Shown here: positions 44,085 to 52,622 of the stretch, piece by piece
Layout of the letters: each line of letters starts with the position of its first letter
Numbering within the stretch: position 1 is the stretch's first letter
Assembly: GCF_000633535.1 (NCBI RefSeq)
Contig: NZ_AYMR01000009.1
Location: 124,001 to 188,000, forward strand
DNA from: Leifsonia aquatica H1aii
GTDB taxonomy: Bacteria; Actinomycetota; Actinomycetes; Actinomycetales; Microbacteriaceae
Reading direction: 5' to 3'
DNA length: 64,000 nt
Position numbers and translations under genes: made by a program
Notes under the pieces: generated by a model
What the model saw: only the letters and a program-made list of their open reading frames with translations
What the model was told of the DNA's origin: nothing
Database searches by the model: none

Positions 44085-45512
44085 GTGGACCTGCACGTGG
44101 CCCTCGACGGCCGTGGCGACCGCGCCGATCGGATCTACCGCGCGCTCCGCGATGCCGTGTTGGACGGCCGGCTGCGCCCGGGGGAGCGTGTGCCGCCGAC
44201 GCGGGAGCTCGCCGCTCGGCTGGAGGTCGCCCGCGCGACCGTGACCACGGCGTACGAGCGGCTGACGGCGGAGGGGTACCTCGTCGCGCGGGTCGGCGCC
44301 GGCACGTTCGTCGCGGCGGTCGCCGGGGCCGGCGATCGGCGCCGCGTCGTCGGCGGGGCGGCGCGACCCGCTCCGGCGTGGCGTGACCGCGGGGACGCGC
44401 TGTGGAGCGAGCCGCGCCCGGTCGCCTACGACTTCGGGGTGGGGACGCCCGACCCGGCGCTCTTCCCGCTCGCGGAGTGGCGGCGCTACGTGGATGCGGA
44501 GCTGCGGGGGCGGTTGCTGCGGACGGCGCACTACGGCGATCCCGCCGGCGTCGAGCGCCTCCGCGCCGGCATCGCCCGCCATCTGGGGCTGGCGCGCTCG
44601 GTCGTCGCCGGAGCGGAGGACGTGCTGGTCACCAGTGGTGCGCAGCAGGCCTTCGACCTGATCGGCCGGGTGGTGCTGCGGCCGGGCGACACCGTGGCCG
44701 TCGAGGACCCGGGCTACCCACCCGTCCGCCAGCTGTTCGAGACGCTGGGTGCGCGCGTCGTGCCGGTCCCGGTGGACGACGACGGACTGCGGGTGGATCT
44801 GCTGCCGGACGCACGGCTCGTCTACGTCACGCCCTCGCACCAGTTCCCGCTCGGCGGGGTGCTGCCGATCGAGCGACGGGTCGCGCTGCTCGAATGGGCG
44901 GCGCGCTGCGACGCGGTGATCGTGGAGGACGACTACGACAGCGAGTACCGCTTCCGCTCGCGTCCCCTGGACCCGCTGCAGCGGCTCGACGCCGATGGGC
45001 GGGTGGTCTACGTCGGCACGTTCTCGAAGACGATGCTGGCGACGCTGCGGCTCGGCTTCCTGGTGGCTCCGCCGTCGCTCCTGCCCGCACTGCGCGACGC
45101 GAAACGGCTGACGGATTGGCACAGCGAGCCCGTCTCGCAGCACGCGATGGCGCGGTTCCTGGACACGGGAGGCTTCGCGCGGCACGTCCGGCAGGCCACA
45201 CGGGTGTACGAAGCGCGGCAGCGGGTCGTCGTCGCGGAGGCGGAGCGGTTGCTGGGCGATCGGTTGACCGTGGTGCCGTCCGCAGCCGGACTGCATCTCG
45301 CGCTGCGGCCGCGGGTGCCGGGATTCGACTCGGCGCGCGTCTCGGAGCGCGCGGCGACGGCGGGGGTCGCCGTGCAGCCGCTGTCGCGCTTCTCGGCGGG
45401 GGAGCGGCGGGAGGGCCTGCTCCTCGGTTTCGGCGCGATCACCGCGCAGGACATCCCCGACGGCCTGCGGCTGCTCGCCGACGCGGTGTCGCGCGAGCAG
45501 CCGCGGCCGTGA
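44085..45512 (+). CDS. MocR/PdxR-type transcriptional regulator
   Basis: 475 aa. N-terminal GntR winged helix (PPTRELAARLEVARATVTTAYERL, residues about 45-70 in pieces) joined by a linker to a fold-type I aminotransferase domain, with the PLP Lys at about 315 in GTFSKTMLATLRLGF and Asp/Tyr ligands in VEDPGYPP and VEDDYDSEYR. MocR proteins use PLP as effector and usually control the divergent gene, here the AhpD-like one. GTG 44085 has GGGAGG upstream. Whether it governs B6 synthesis (PdxR) cannot be told; no pdx genes are near. Confidence 0.9.
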   Translation: MDLHVALDGRGDRADRIYRALRDAVLDGRLRPGERVPPTRELAARLEVARATVTTAYERLTAEGYLVARVGAGTFVAAVAGAGDRRRVVGGAARPAPAWRDRGDALWSEPRPVAYDFGVGTPDPALFPLAEWRRYVDAELRGRLLRTAHYGDPAGVERLRAGIARHLGLARSVVAGAEDVLVTSGAQQAFDLIGRVVLRPGDTVAVEDPGYPPVRQLFETLGARVVPVPVDDDGLRVDLLPDARLVYVTPSHQFPLGGVLPIERRVALLEWAARCDAVIVEDDYDSEYRFRSRPLDPLQRLDADGRVVYVGTFSKTMLATLRLGFLVAPPSLLPALRDAKRLTDWHSEPVSQHAMARFLDTGGFARHVRQATRVYEARQRVVVAEAERLLGDRLTVVPSAAGLHLALRPRVPGFDSARVSERAATAGVAVQPLSRFSAGERREGLLLGFGAITAQDIPDGLRLLADAVSREQPRP

Positions 45513-45515
45513 CCG

Positions 45516-45531
45516 GGCGGCCGAGGCCGCC
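45516..45531. terminator. Hairpin between convergent mocR-like and SDR genes
   Basis: GGCGGCC GA GGCCGCC, a perfect 7-bp stem 3 bp after the regulator stop and 22 bp before the SDR stop; possible shared terminator. Confidence 0.4.
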
Positions 45532-45553
45532 GGCCGGGATCAGTGCCCTGGCG

Positions 45554-46312
45554 TCAGATGGCGGACCAGCCGCCGTCGGAGGCGAGCACCGCGCCGGTCA
45601 CGTTGGCCGAGTCGTCGCTCAGCAGCCAGGTGATCGAGGCGGCGAGCTGCTCCGCCTGCGCGACGGGCGGGACGACGGTCTGCAGCAGCGGGCCCAGGCG
45701 CTGGCCGGCGAGGGCGGAGCGCATCGCGCCCTCGACGTTGGTGGCGACGCCGCCCGGGGCGACGGCGTTCGCACGCACGCCGTTCGGGGCGTAGAACACG
45801 CTCGTGCTCTTCGTCAGGCCGATCACGGCGTGCTTGGAGGCGGTGTAGGCCGCGCCGGCGGCCGACCCGCGCAGCCCGGCCTCGGAGGAGACGTTGACGA
45901 TCGAGCCGGAGCCCGCCTCCACCATGAGCGGCAGCACGGCGCGGCTGAGCCGCATGATCGCGGTGACGTTGACCGTGAAGACGCGGTCCCAGGTGGCATC
46001 GTCGACCTCGGCGGGCGGCAGGAAGCCGTCCATGATCCCCGCGACGTTGGCGAGGGCGTCGACGCGTCCGCCGGCGGCCTCCAGCAGCTTCGCGATGGTG
46101 TCCTCGCTCGAGACGTCGCCCGCGACGGTGACGATCTCCAGTCCCGGGTTCTCCTCGACGAGGGCGGTGAGCCGCTCGGCCGAGATGTCGCTGCCGACGA
46201 CGCGGGCGCCTTCGGAGGCGAGGCGCAGCGCAGTGGCCTTGCCGATACCGGAACCTGCTCCCGTGACGATGGCGGTCTTGCCGGCGAAACGGCCGGGCGT
46301 GGTGGTGCTCAT
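45554..46312 (-). CDS. SDR-family oxidoreductase
   Basis: 252 aa classical short-chain dehydrogenase. TGAGSGIG cofactor loop at the N-terminus, ANVAGIMDG, catalytic Ser in IVNVSSEAG, Tyr and Lys in AYTASKHA, and the C-terminal GAVLASDGGWSAI are all present. An acidic Asp (VVGSDIS) after the second strand favours NAD. It is divergent from a TetR-type gene; a palindrome in the gap suggests direct repression. Substrate unknown. Confidence 0.92.
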   Translation of the reverse strand: MSTTTPGRFAGKTAIVTGAGSGIGKATALRLASEGARVVGSDISAERLTALVEENPGLEIVTVAGDVSSEDTIAKLLEAAGGRVDALANVAGIMDGFLPPAEVDDATWDRVFTVNVTAIMRLSRAVLPLMVEAGSGSIVNVSSEAGLRGSAAGAAYTASKHAVIGLTKSTSVFYAPNGVRANAVAPGGVATNVEGAMRSALAGQRLGPLLQTVVPPVAQAEQLAASITWLLSDDSANVTGAVLASDGGWSAI

Positions 46313-46376
46313 GGTGTTCTCTCCTCGGGTCTTCCTCGACGGATCCTGCGGCGCTCCAACCGGGCGTCGCTCTCTT

Positions 46377-46395
46377 TATAGCACTCAGTGCCATA
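46377..46395. promoter_or_regulatory. TetR-type operator between SDR and regulator
   Basis: TATAGCACTCAGTGCCATA is a 9-1-9 inverted repeat with one mismatch, next to the regulator ATG and 65 bp from the SDR start. It overlaps TATA-like -10 elements on both strands, as expected for a repressor site. Confidence 0.65.
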
Positions 46396-47004
46396 ATGAT
46401 TCCCATGAGTTCGCCCACAGCCGATCCCGCCCCGCGCCGTCGCGGTCGTCCCGTCGACGTCGACCCCGAGCGGGTGGCCCTGCTGGCGCTGCGGCACTTC
46501 GACGAGCACGGCTACGAGGCGACCACGATGGACGACATCGCGGAGCTCGCGGGCATCGGCCGGCGCACCCTCTTCCGCTACTTCCCGAGCAAGCCCGCGC
46601 TGGTCTGGGGCGGGATGGAGCCGGTCGTCGAGCGGCTGAACGCCGTGCTCGAGACCGCCCCCGCCGACGAGCCGGTGCGGGACGCGCTGGCCCGCGCGAT
46701 CACGGCCTCCCTCGACCTCGCCCCCGACGCGCAGGAGGCGACCCGGCGCCGGCTGCGCCTGCTCGGCTCCGACCCGGCCCTCATCGCCTTCGGCCTCGCT
46801 CGGCTGACCGCCGACCAGGGGATGGTCGCCGCATTCCTCGCCCGCCGGCTCGGCGAGCCCGCGGACGGCCTGCGGGTGCAGATCCTCGCGGGCGCCCTCG
46901 GCTCGGCCAACTTCTCGGCGCTGATCTGGTGGGCGCGTCATGGCGAGGGCGACCCCGCGGCGATCGCGGTGGCCGCCCTCGACGAACTGCTGCGCGGGTT
47001 CTGA
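46396..47004 (+). CDS. TetR-family regulator
   Basis: 202 aa. RRRGRPVDVDPERVALLAL leads into the helix-turn-helix (ATTMDDIAELAGIGRRTLFRYF then PSKPALVW, residues about 33-60). The C-terminal ligand domain has Asp/Ala-rich helices without recognisable pocket identity. I start at ATG 46396; ATG 46405 (MSSPTADP) is equally possible, since neither has a ribosome binding site and the transcript may be leaderless. It probably represses itself and the divergent SDR gene through the palindrome. Confidence 0.88.
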   Translation: MIPMSSPTADPAPRRRGRPVDVDPERVALLALRHFDEHGYEATTMDDIAELAGIGRRTLFRYFPSKPALVWGGMEPVVERLNAVLETAPADEPVRDALARAITASLDLAPDAQEATRRRLRLLGSDPALIAFGLARLTADQGMVAAFLARRLGEPADGLRVQILAGALGSANFSALIWWARHGEGDPAAIAVAALDELLRGF

Positions 47005-47026
47005 CCCGAGGTCCCGTCCGGTTCGG

Positions 47027-48067
47027 TCAGCCGTTGGGGAGGATGACCGCGCGTCCGCGGATCTTCCCCTCGTGCAGCCGCTCGTACGCCTTCGGAGCCT
47101 CGTCGAGCGAGTACGCCTCGATCTCGACCTCCACCTGCCCGGCGCGGGCGAGGGCGAGGACCTCGATCAGTTCTGCCCGCGAACCCCAGTACGGTGTGCG
47201 CACCGCAGCGTCGTAGGCGATGCGGCCGAAGCCGACCGCGAGGGCGCCGCCGCCGATGCCGACGATGGTGACATCGCCCTCCGCCCCGACCATCGCGCCC
47301 GCGAGGTCGACGGTCGGCTGCACGCCGACGAAGTCGAAGACGGCGTCGGCGCCGCGACCCCCCGTCAGATCCCGGACGGCTGCCACTGCGTCGGGGTTCG
47401 ACAGCAGCGTGTGCTGCGCGCCGACCGCGGTCGCGAGGTCGAGCTTCTCCTGGTTGACGTCCAGCGCGACCACGGTCGCCCCGCTGATCGCCCGCAGGAT
47501 CTGGATGCCCACATGACCGAGGCCGCCCGTGCCGATGACCACCGCGATCGTCCCCGCTCCGAGCTTCGGCAGGGAGTTCTTGATCGCGTGGTAGGGCGTG
47601 AGGCCGGCATCGGTGAGCGAGACGTTCTTCACCGGGTCGAGTCCGTCGAGCGGGACGAGATGGCGCTCGCTGTCGACGATCATGTACTCGGCCATCGACC
47701 CCGGGGCGCCCAGCCCGGGCGGACGGATCTGCTCGGCCTCGGCGTTCAGGCAGTAGTTCTCCTTTCCCTGCGCGCACATCCGGCAGCGCCCGCAGCCCCA
47801 GGGCCCGTATACGGCGACCGCATCGCCGGGTCGGACGCCGGTGACCCCGGCGCCGACGGCCTCCACGATCCCGGCGCCCTCGTGACCGAGGGTGAGCGGG
47901 AGCCCGTAGACGTACTGCTCGGCGGGGAGGCCCATGATGAACTCGTCGGAGTGGCACACGCCGGCGGCGGTGACCTTCAGGAGCACCTGGCCGGGTGCGA
48001 CCTCGGGGTCGGGGACCTCGACGACGACGGGACGGGAACCGATCTCGCGATACTGCAATGCCTTCAT
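47027..48067 (-). CDS. Zinc-dependent alcohol dehydrogenase
   Basis: 346 aa medium-chain ADH. The catalytic zinc set is Cys38 (GVCHSDE), His62 and Glu63 (GHEGAG); the structural zinc set is Cys92, 95, 98 and 106. The cofactor loop VIGTGGLGHVGIQ and Asp in VVALDVNQEKLD indicate NAD. It resembles bacterial broad-range propanol-preferring dehydrogenases. ATG 48067 is used; an extension to 48097 has no support. It converges with the TetR gene. Confidence 0.92.
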   Translation of the reverse strand: MKALQYREIGSRPVVVEVPDPEVAPGQVLLKVTAAGVCHSDEFIMGLPAEQYVYGLPLTLGHEGAGIVEAVGAGVTGVRPGDAVAVYGPWGCGRCRMCAQGKENYCLNAEAEQIRPPGLGAPGSMAEYMIVDSERHLVPLDGLDPVKNVSLTDAGLTPYHAIKNSLPKLGAGTIAVVIGTGGLGHVGIQILRAISGATVVALDVNQEKLDLATAVGAQHTLLSNPDAVAAVRDLTGGRGADAVFDFVGVQPTVDLAGAMVGAEGDVTIVGIGGGALAVGFGRIAYDAAVRTPYWGSRAELIEVLALARAGQVEVEIEAYSLDEAPKAYERLHEGKIRGRAVILPNG

Positions 48068-48210
48068 GGCACAGGACGCTACCCGGGGCGGACGCAACCC
48101 TCTAGGACCGGAATGCGCCGGTGCCGTTCCCGGCCGCCGTGCGCCCGATCGAGGCTCGCCACGCGGCCTCCCGGGACGGGGACACTAGAATCCGATACGG
48201 GGGGATCACC

Positions 48211-49566
48211 ATGCAGAACCACGCCACGCGCAGAGTCCAGGCGGCGCACAGGAGCCGACGCGTGCTCGCCGCAGGGTTGGCAGTGGCGCTCGGCGCAGCG
48301 ATCGTCAGCGCCGCACCGGCCGCCGCTGAGGGCAGCAACTGGTGGTATGACTACTACAGCGTGGCCGACGCGCACGCCGCCGGGTGGACCGGCAAGGGGA
48401 TCACCATCGCCGTGCTGGACGACGGGATCAATCCCGAGGTGCCCGATCTGAAGGGCGCCGACCTGACGGTGGATCCGAACCCGCTGTGCACTCGGACCGA
48501 CGGCAAGCCGAACACCGTGATCGGTACCGAGATGCCCAGCACGTGGCACGGCACCAACGTGACCACCTTCATCGTCGGAAACGGCACCGGCGCAGGAAAG
48601 GTGAAGGGCATCGCGCCGGACGCGAAGATCCTGTTCTACGGGGACGGGCGGGCCGAGAAGGCCGGGTGCGACGCAGGCAAGGCGAGGGAGTTCTCCGCGC
48701 AGGTGTACCAGGCGATCGACGCCGGAGCGAAGATCATCACCACATCGATGGGATGGCGGTCTCCCGGGCAGGACGGTGCCAACGCGATCGCCTACGCGCA
48801 GGCGAAGGGCGTCCTCGTCCTCGCGGCGCAGCCGAACAGCCAGATGAGCATCTACGCCTTCCCTGCCCGCCTCAACGGTGTGGTGCAGGTGAGCGCCATG
48901 AACCCGAATGGTGAGATCGAGTGGGACGAGGACCTCACGGGCGAGAAGGCGATCAACAGCGATAGCACCGTCGTGGGCCCCGGCGAGGAGTTGCTGAGCG
49001 TGGGCAACGACAAGAACGGCGATTGGGCCGAATCGGTCGAGACCCAGGGCACCTCCTTCGCCACCCCGATCACGGCCGGGGCACTGGCGGACGTGTGGCA
49101 GAAGTACCCCCGGGCGACCGCCAACCAGCTGATCCAGTCGCTCATCCACAACACCACGCTGAACGACCACGAGCTGCTCCGGGACACCGAGAGCGGCTAC
49201 GGCTACGGCCCCGTCTCGCTCACCCACCTCCTCCGGATCGACCCCACGCAGTACCCCGACGAGAACCCCCTCATGGACAAATCGTTCGGGAAGCCCACCG
49301 TGGAGACCGTGGACGCGATCACGGCCAAGCTGGAGGCGGGGGAGGACGCGAAGCCGAAGCACGTCTCCTCGTTCGACGGATACGCCGACACCGGAGGCAC
49401 GACGGGCGAGGCGTTGCCGCTCTTCGACGGGATCCCGCTCTGGGTGCTGATCGGTGCGGGCGTGCTGGCGCTCCTCGTCGTCGCGGGCGTCGTGTTCACC
49501 CTCGTGCTCGTCTCCCGGCGCAACAGACGCTCCGCCGGCACGACCCACGACGAGCTCGGCGGCTGA
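48211..49566 (+). CDS. Membrane-anchored subtilase (S8, mycosin-like)
   Basis: 451 aa. A signal peptide (basic start, hydrophobic 18-35, cleavage near AAPAAAEG) leads to the protease domain with Asp70 (VLDDG), His113 (WHGT) and Ser282 (GTSFATP). After about 370 comes a Gly/Thr/Asp linker, then one membrane helix (about 406-432) and a short basic tail RRNRRSA. This is the layout of mycosins of type VII secretion, but no ESX gene is near. The oxyanion Asn region reads LAAQPNSQ, unlike the usual AAGN. Extracellular, cell-surface protease of unknown target. Confidence 0.9.
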   Translation: MQNHATRRVQAAHRSRRVLAAGLAVALGAAIVSAAPAAAEGSNWWYDYYSVADAHAAGWTGKGITIAVLDDGINPEVPDLKGADLTVDPNPLCTRTDGKPNTVIGTEMPSTWHGTNVTTFIVGNGTGAGKVKGIAPDAKILFYGDGRAEKAGCDAGKAREFSAQVYQAIDAGAKIITTSMGWRSPGQDGANAIAYAQAKGVLVLAAQPNSQMSIYAFPARLNGVVQVSAMNPNGEIEWDEDLTGEKAINSDSTVVGPGEELLSVGNDKNGDWAESVETQGTSFATPITAGALADVWQKYPRATANQLIQSLIHNTTLNDHELLRDTESGYGYGPVSLTHLLRIDPTQYPDENPLMDKSFGKPTVETVDAITAKLEAGEDAKPKHVSSFDGYADTGGTTGEALPLFDGIPLWVLIGAGVLALLVVAGVVFTLVLVSRRNRRSAGTTHDELGG

Positions 49567-49612
49567 GCCACTGAGGCGGCGGCGTTTACGGTGAGCCACT
49601 GAGGCGGCGGCG
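49564..49612. repeat. Tandem direct repeat, 28-bp period
   Basis: An identical 21-bp unit (begins TGAGCCACTGAGG, ends CGGCGGCG) at 49564-49584 and 49592-49612. The first copy includes the stop codon of the subtilase gene. Looks like a recent local duplication. Confidence 0.9.
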
Positions 49613-49681
49613 CTTGGGAGCCGGCAGCTCACCGTCGATCAGCCAGGAATCCGGCCCCTCGGTGTCACGGACCTCCCGCAT
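49586..49681 (-). CDS. Possible small protein, 31 aa
   Basis: ATG 49681 opens a short frame with MREVRDTEGPDSW followed by LIDGELPAPKRRRL. The charged start and basic tail, and a third-position GC that fits coding, make it plausible, but there is no ribosome binding site evidence or recognised family. The 28-bp duplication affects its last residues. It fills the otherwise empty gap before the VOC gene. Confidence 0.25.
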   Translation of the reverse strand: MREVRDTEGPDSWLIDGELPAPKRRRLSGSP

Positions 49682-49751
49682 CCGGGGTACCGACGACCGG
49701 TGCTGGAGATCGGCCTCGCCACGGCCGCGCGCGCGGCGGTACCGTGTGCGC

Positions 49752-50516
49752 ATGCCGACCACCGCGAGCTTCCCGCCCGGCACGCCGATCTGGGTCGACC
49801 TCCAGTCGACCGATCAGGCCGCCGCCGTCGCCTTCTATCGAGCCTTCTTCGGCTGGGACGCGCCCGACGCCACCGCCGAGTCCGGCGGCTACTCCGTCGC
49901 CACCCGGAACGGCGTCCCCGTCACAGCCATCGGCCCGCTGCCGGTCGGGGTCGAGCGCTCCGTCTGGACGGCCTACTTCGCCGTCGCCGACATCGACGCC
50001 TCCGCCGCAGCGGCGGAGGCGACCGGGGGAGTGGTGCTGCTGCCGCCCGGGGAGCTCGCGCCCGGGGTTCGGCTGGCGATCGTCGCCGATCCGCACGGTG
50101 CGGTCTTCGGACTCTGGGAGAAGGAGCGGGACTCGCCCTGGCTGCGCGACGAACCTGGCGCGGTCGACTGGCTCGAGCTCGTCGAGCACGGGGCCGAGGA
50201 GTCCTTCCCCTTCTACGAGGCCGTGCTGGGCGTCGGTGTGAGCGAGATGCGCGTCGGCGACGCACCCTACGGTCTGTTCGACGTCGGCGCCACCAGCGTG
50301 GCCGGTGCCGTCGAGGCGGCAGAGGGCACCCCGGCGCACTGGCTCGTCTACTTCAACGTCGCCGACCTCGACAAGGCGCTGGAGCGCTTCGGTGCGCTGC
50401 ACGGGACGGTGCTCGAGCCTCCCGTCTCCGCCGCGGGAGTGGGTCGCTGGGCGGTCGTCGCCGACCCCTTCGGCGGCGGGTTCGCCCTGCTGGAGCCGGA
50501 GCGCGAACCGGGCTGA
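49752..50516 (+). CDS. VOC-family protein with two glyoxalase-like domains
   Basis: 254 aa. Two tandem vicinal-oxygen-chelate domains: the first opens GTPIWVDLQSTDQAAAVAFY and contains FFGWD, the second opens GAVDWLELVEHGAEESFPFY; each ends with ADPHGAVFGLWE or ADPFGGGFALLE. The pattern resembles actinobacterial hydrolase-like VOC proteins of the CFP30 type. No function can be assigned. ATG 49752 has no strong ribosome binding site. It lies before rpsO with 114 bp between. Confidence 0.88.
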   Translation: MPTTASFPPGTPIWVDLQSTDQAAAVAFYRAFFGWDAPDATAESGGYSVATRNGVPVTAIGPLPVGVERSVWTAYFAVADIDASAAAAEATGGVVLLPPGELAPGVRLAIVADPHGAVFGLWEKERDSPWLRDEPGAVDWLELVEHGAEESFPFYEAVLGVGVSEMRVGDAPYGLFDVGATSVAGAVEAAEGTPAHWLVYFNVADLDKALERFGALHGTVLEPPVSAAGVGRWAVVADPFGGGFALLEPEREPG

Positions 50517-50540
50517 ACGCCACGCCCCATCTGGTAGACT
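50513..50540 (+). promoter_or_regulatory. rpsO promoter
   Basis: CTGAAC (50513-50518), 16-nt spacer, TAGACT (50535-50540). This leaves a GC-rich leader of about 85 nt before rpsO that could hold an S15 autoregulatory structure. Confidence 0.5.
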
Positions 50541-50630
50541 CCTCAGGTTGCCGTCTAACGGCCGCGGAGAAAGAGAGCCCAGGCACGAGGCCCCGGGCAC
50601 CGCGCAACGAAGAGGAAGGGGATCCCGTCT

Positions 50631-50900
50631 ATGGCACTGGATGCTGACATCAAGAAGGCGATCATCGAAGAGTACGCTACCCACCCCGGTGACACCGGTT
50701 CCCCCGAGGTTCAGGTCGCGATCCTGACCAAGCGGATCAAGGACCTCACCGAGCACCTCAAGGAGCACAAGCACGACCACCACTCGCGTCGTGGCCTGCT
50801 TCTGCTGGTCGGACAGCGTCGTCGTCTGCTGGGCTACCTGGCCGACATCGACATCAGCCGTTACCGCTCGCTCATCGAGCGTCTCGGACTGCGTCGCTAG
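50631..50900 (+). CDS. rpsO: 30S ribosomal protein S15
   Basis: 89 aa, the exact family length. Visible are [20 protein letters not shown], the [20 protein letters not shown] core that binds 16S rRNA helix 22, and the end [16 protein letters not shown] 50631 has a GAGGAAGGGG ribosome binding site. In many bacteria pnp follows directly; here pnp is 9.6 kb downstream. A strong hairpin follows. Confidence 0.97.
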   Translation: MALDADIKKAIIEEYATHPGDTGSPEVQVAILTKRIKDLTEHLKEHKHDHHSRRGLLLLVGQRRRLLGYLADIDISRYRSLIERLGLRR

Positions 50901-50944
50901 TCACTGCAGACGTCAGCTCTCGCTGACACCGCGAACTTCTTACC

Positions 50945-50978
50945 GAACGGGCCGTCACCTCCGGGTGACGGCCCGTTC
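50945..50978 (+). terminator. rpsO terminator
   Basis: Perfect 15-bp stem GAACGGGCCGTCACC (50945-50959) with GGTGACGGCCCGTTC (50964-50978), 4-nt loop, about 45 bp after the stop. It also faces the convergent pit-partner gene. Confidence 0.8.
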
Positions 50979-51019
50979 CGTGTTCCCGCGCTCCCGCTGT
51001 TCCCGCACTCCCGCTCCGG

Positions 51020-51349
51020 TCAGTGGAACTGCGGGACGATCAGCCAGATCCCGTAGAGCACGGCCGCGATGCAGATTCCGATGCAGACGACCGCCGCCGC
51101 CGTCGCCAGCGGCGGGCGATGGAACGCGATCGAGCGTGCGCCCCCGGCGGCCGTCGCGCGCTCGTCGGATCCGTCCAGCGGTGCCCCGAGCGCGAGCAGG
51201 CGCAGGGCGAGGGCGTAGAAGCACACGATCACCACGGTGGCCGCCAGGGCGACGAGGAAGACCACGACGAAGGATCCCCAGTCCACGCCGAGGAACTGAC
51301 CGGCGCCGGGATCGTCCGCGGCGTGCACGAGCTGTGACCCGGTCATCAT
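51020..51349 (-). CDS. Small membrane partner of Pit transporter (copy 2)
   Basis: 109 aa with helices at about 25-50 and 80-104, a charged middle, and the ending YGIWLIVPQFH, which parallels YGLYLIIPFFH in the partner of Pit copy 1. The start ATG at 51349 overlaps the Pit stop (ATGATGA). Probable accessory subunit; function inferred only from repeated coupling. Confidence 0.8.
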   Translation of the reverse strand: MMTGSQLVHAADDPGAGQFLGVDWGSFVVVFLVALAATVVIVCFYALALRLLALGAPLDGSDERATAAGGARSIAFHRPPLATAAAVVCIGICIAAVLYGIWLIVPQFH

Positions 51350-52506
51350 GCCTCCGTCCTCGTCGACGCCACGGTGCGGACGCCCGGGTCCGACTGGTCC
51401 ACGTCGTTGACGTTCTCGCGGGTCACCGGGTTGCGCCGTGCGAGCACGTAGAGTCCGAGCCCGCAGGCCAGCGCCACGACCGCGACGGCGACTAGGCCGA
51501 GCACGCTCGTCGAAGCGACCCAGGCGGCCAGCCCGCCGACCAGAGCCGCCGCAGGCAGGGTCACGACCCAGGCGGTGGCGATCCGTCCGACGATGCCCCA
51601 GTGCACCGACGCGAGCTTCTTGCCGAGTCCGCTGCCGACGACGGCGCCCGACGTCACCTGCGTCGTCGAGAGCGCGAAACCCAGGTGCGACGACACCAGG
51701 ATGGTCGCCGCCGCGCTCGTCTCGGCCGCGAACCCCTGCGGCGACTTCACGTCCGTGATGCGCTTGCCGACCGTGCGCATGATCCGCCACCCGCCGAGGT
51801 AGGTGCCGAGCGCGATCGCCAGTCCGCACGCCAGGATCACCCACAGTTCGGGCGCCGAGCCGGCCTTCTGATATCCGGCGGCGATGAACGTCAGTGTGAT
51901 CACGCCCATCGTCTTCTGCGCGTCGTTCGTGCCGTGCGCGAGCGAGACGAGGGAGGCCGAGACCGTCTGACCGTGTCGGAAGCCGGCCTCCGCCCCGTGC
52001 GCCCGGGCGTTGGCGGTGATGCGGTACGCCGCGAACGTGGCGACCAGCGCGACGAGCCCGGCGACGGCGGGGGAGAGCAGGGCCGGGATGACGACCTTCG
52101 TCAGCAGCACGCCCCAGTTGACCGCGGTGAAGCCGCCGCCGATGATCGCCGCCCCGATGAGCCCACCGAACAGCGCGTGGGTGGAGCTGGACGGGAGCCC
52201 GAAGTACCACGTCGCCAGGTTCCACAGCACGGCGCCGACGAGGCCCGCGAAGATCAGGGTGGGGGTGATCTCCAGTCCGGAGCCGCCCTCCTGGATGATG
52301 CCGCCCGAGATCGTCTTCGCCACCTCGGTGGAGAGGAACGCGCCCACGAGGTTCAGCACGGCGGAGATCGCGACCGCGACCCGGGGCCGCAGAGCACCCG
52401 TGGCCACCGAGGTCGCCATCGCATTGGCCGTGTCGTGGAAGCCGTTCGTGAAATCGAACACGAGCGCGACCACGACGACCAAGACGACGGTGATGAGCAC
52501 GTCCAT
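51346..52506 (-). CDS. Inorganic phosphate transporter, Pit family (copy 2)
   Basis: 386 aa. Paralogue of the 26.7-kb gene with the same motifs FDFTNGFHDTANAMA, GLPSSSTHALFGGLIGA and LAHGTNDAQKTMGVI. The tail differs: acidic (VNDVDQSDPGVRT) instead of Lys-rich. ATG 52506. Directly upstream lie two 11-nt GTTCA repeats on its own strand, matching PhoP boxes, so induction under phosphate starvation is likely. It is divergent from an APH-type gene. Confidence 0.92.
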   Translation of the reverse strand: MDVLITVVLVVVVALVFDFTNGFHDTANAMATSVATGALRPRVAVAISAVLNLVGAFLSTEVAKTISGGIIQEGGSGLEITPTLIFAGLVGAVLWNLATWYFGLPSSSTHALFGGLIGAAIIGGGFTAVNWGVLLTKVVIPALLSPAVAGLVALVATFAAYRITANARAHGAEAGFRHGQTVSASLVSLAHGTNDAQKTMGVITLTFIAAGYQKAGSAPELWVILACGLAIALGTYLGGWRIMRTVGKRITDVKSPQGFAAETSAAATILVSSHLGFALSTTQVTSGAVVGSGLGKKLASVHWGIVGRIATAWVVTLPAAALVGGLAAWVASTSVLGLVAVAVVALACGLGLYVLARRNPVTRENVNDVDQSDPGVRTVASTRTEA

Positions 52507-52566
52507 GCGCGTCCGCCTTCCGTCCGCTTTCGGTTGTCGCCTCCTGACTACGCCCGAACCCGGCGG

Positions 52567-52588
52567 CGCGTGTGAACGGCGGATGAAC
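52567..52588 (-). promoter_or_regulatory. Pho-box-like tandem repeat upstream of pit gene 2
   Basis: On the coding (minus) strand GTTCATCCGCC (52588-52578) is directly followed by GTTCACACGCG (52577-52567). Both units fit the Streptomyces PhoP direct-repeat pattern (G, G/T, TCA, three pyrimidines, then purine and G/C) with one or no core mismatch. It lies 61-82 bp before the Pit start. Confidence 0.6.
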
Positions 52589-52622
52589 TCTGACGGAGGC
52601 ACCGCGTGCGTATCCTGGCGTC

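Noticed and set aside
48211-49566. Type VII secretion locus suggested by the mycosin-like protease
   Set aside because: No EccB-E, WXG100 or PE/PPE-like gene in the window.
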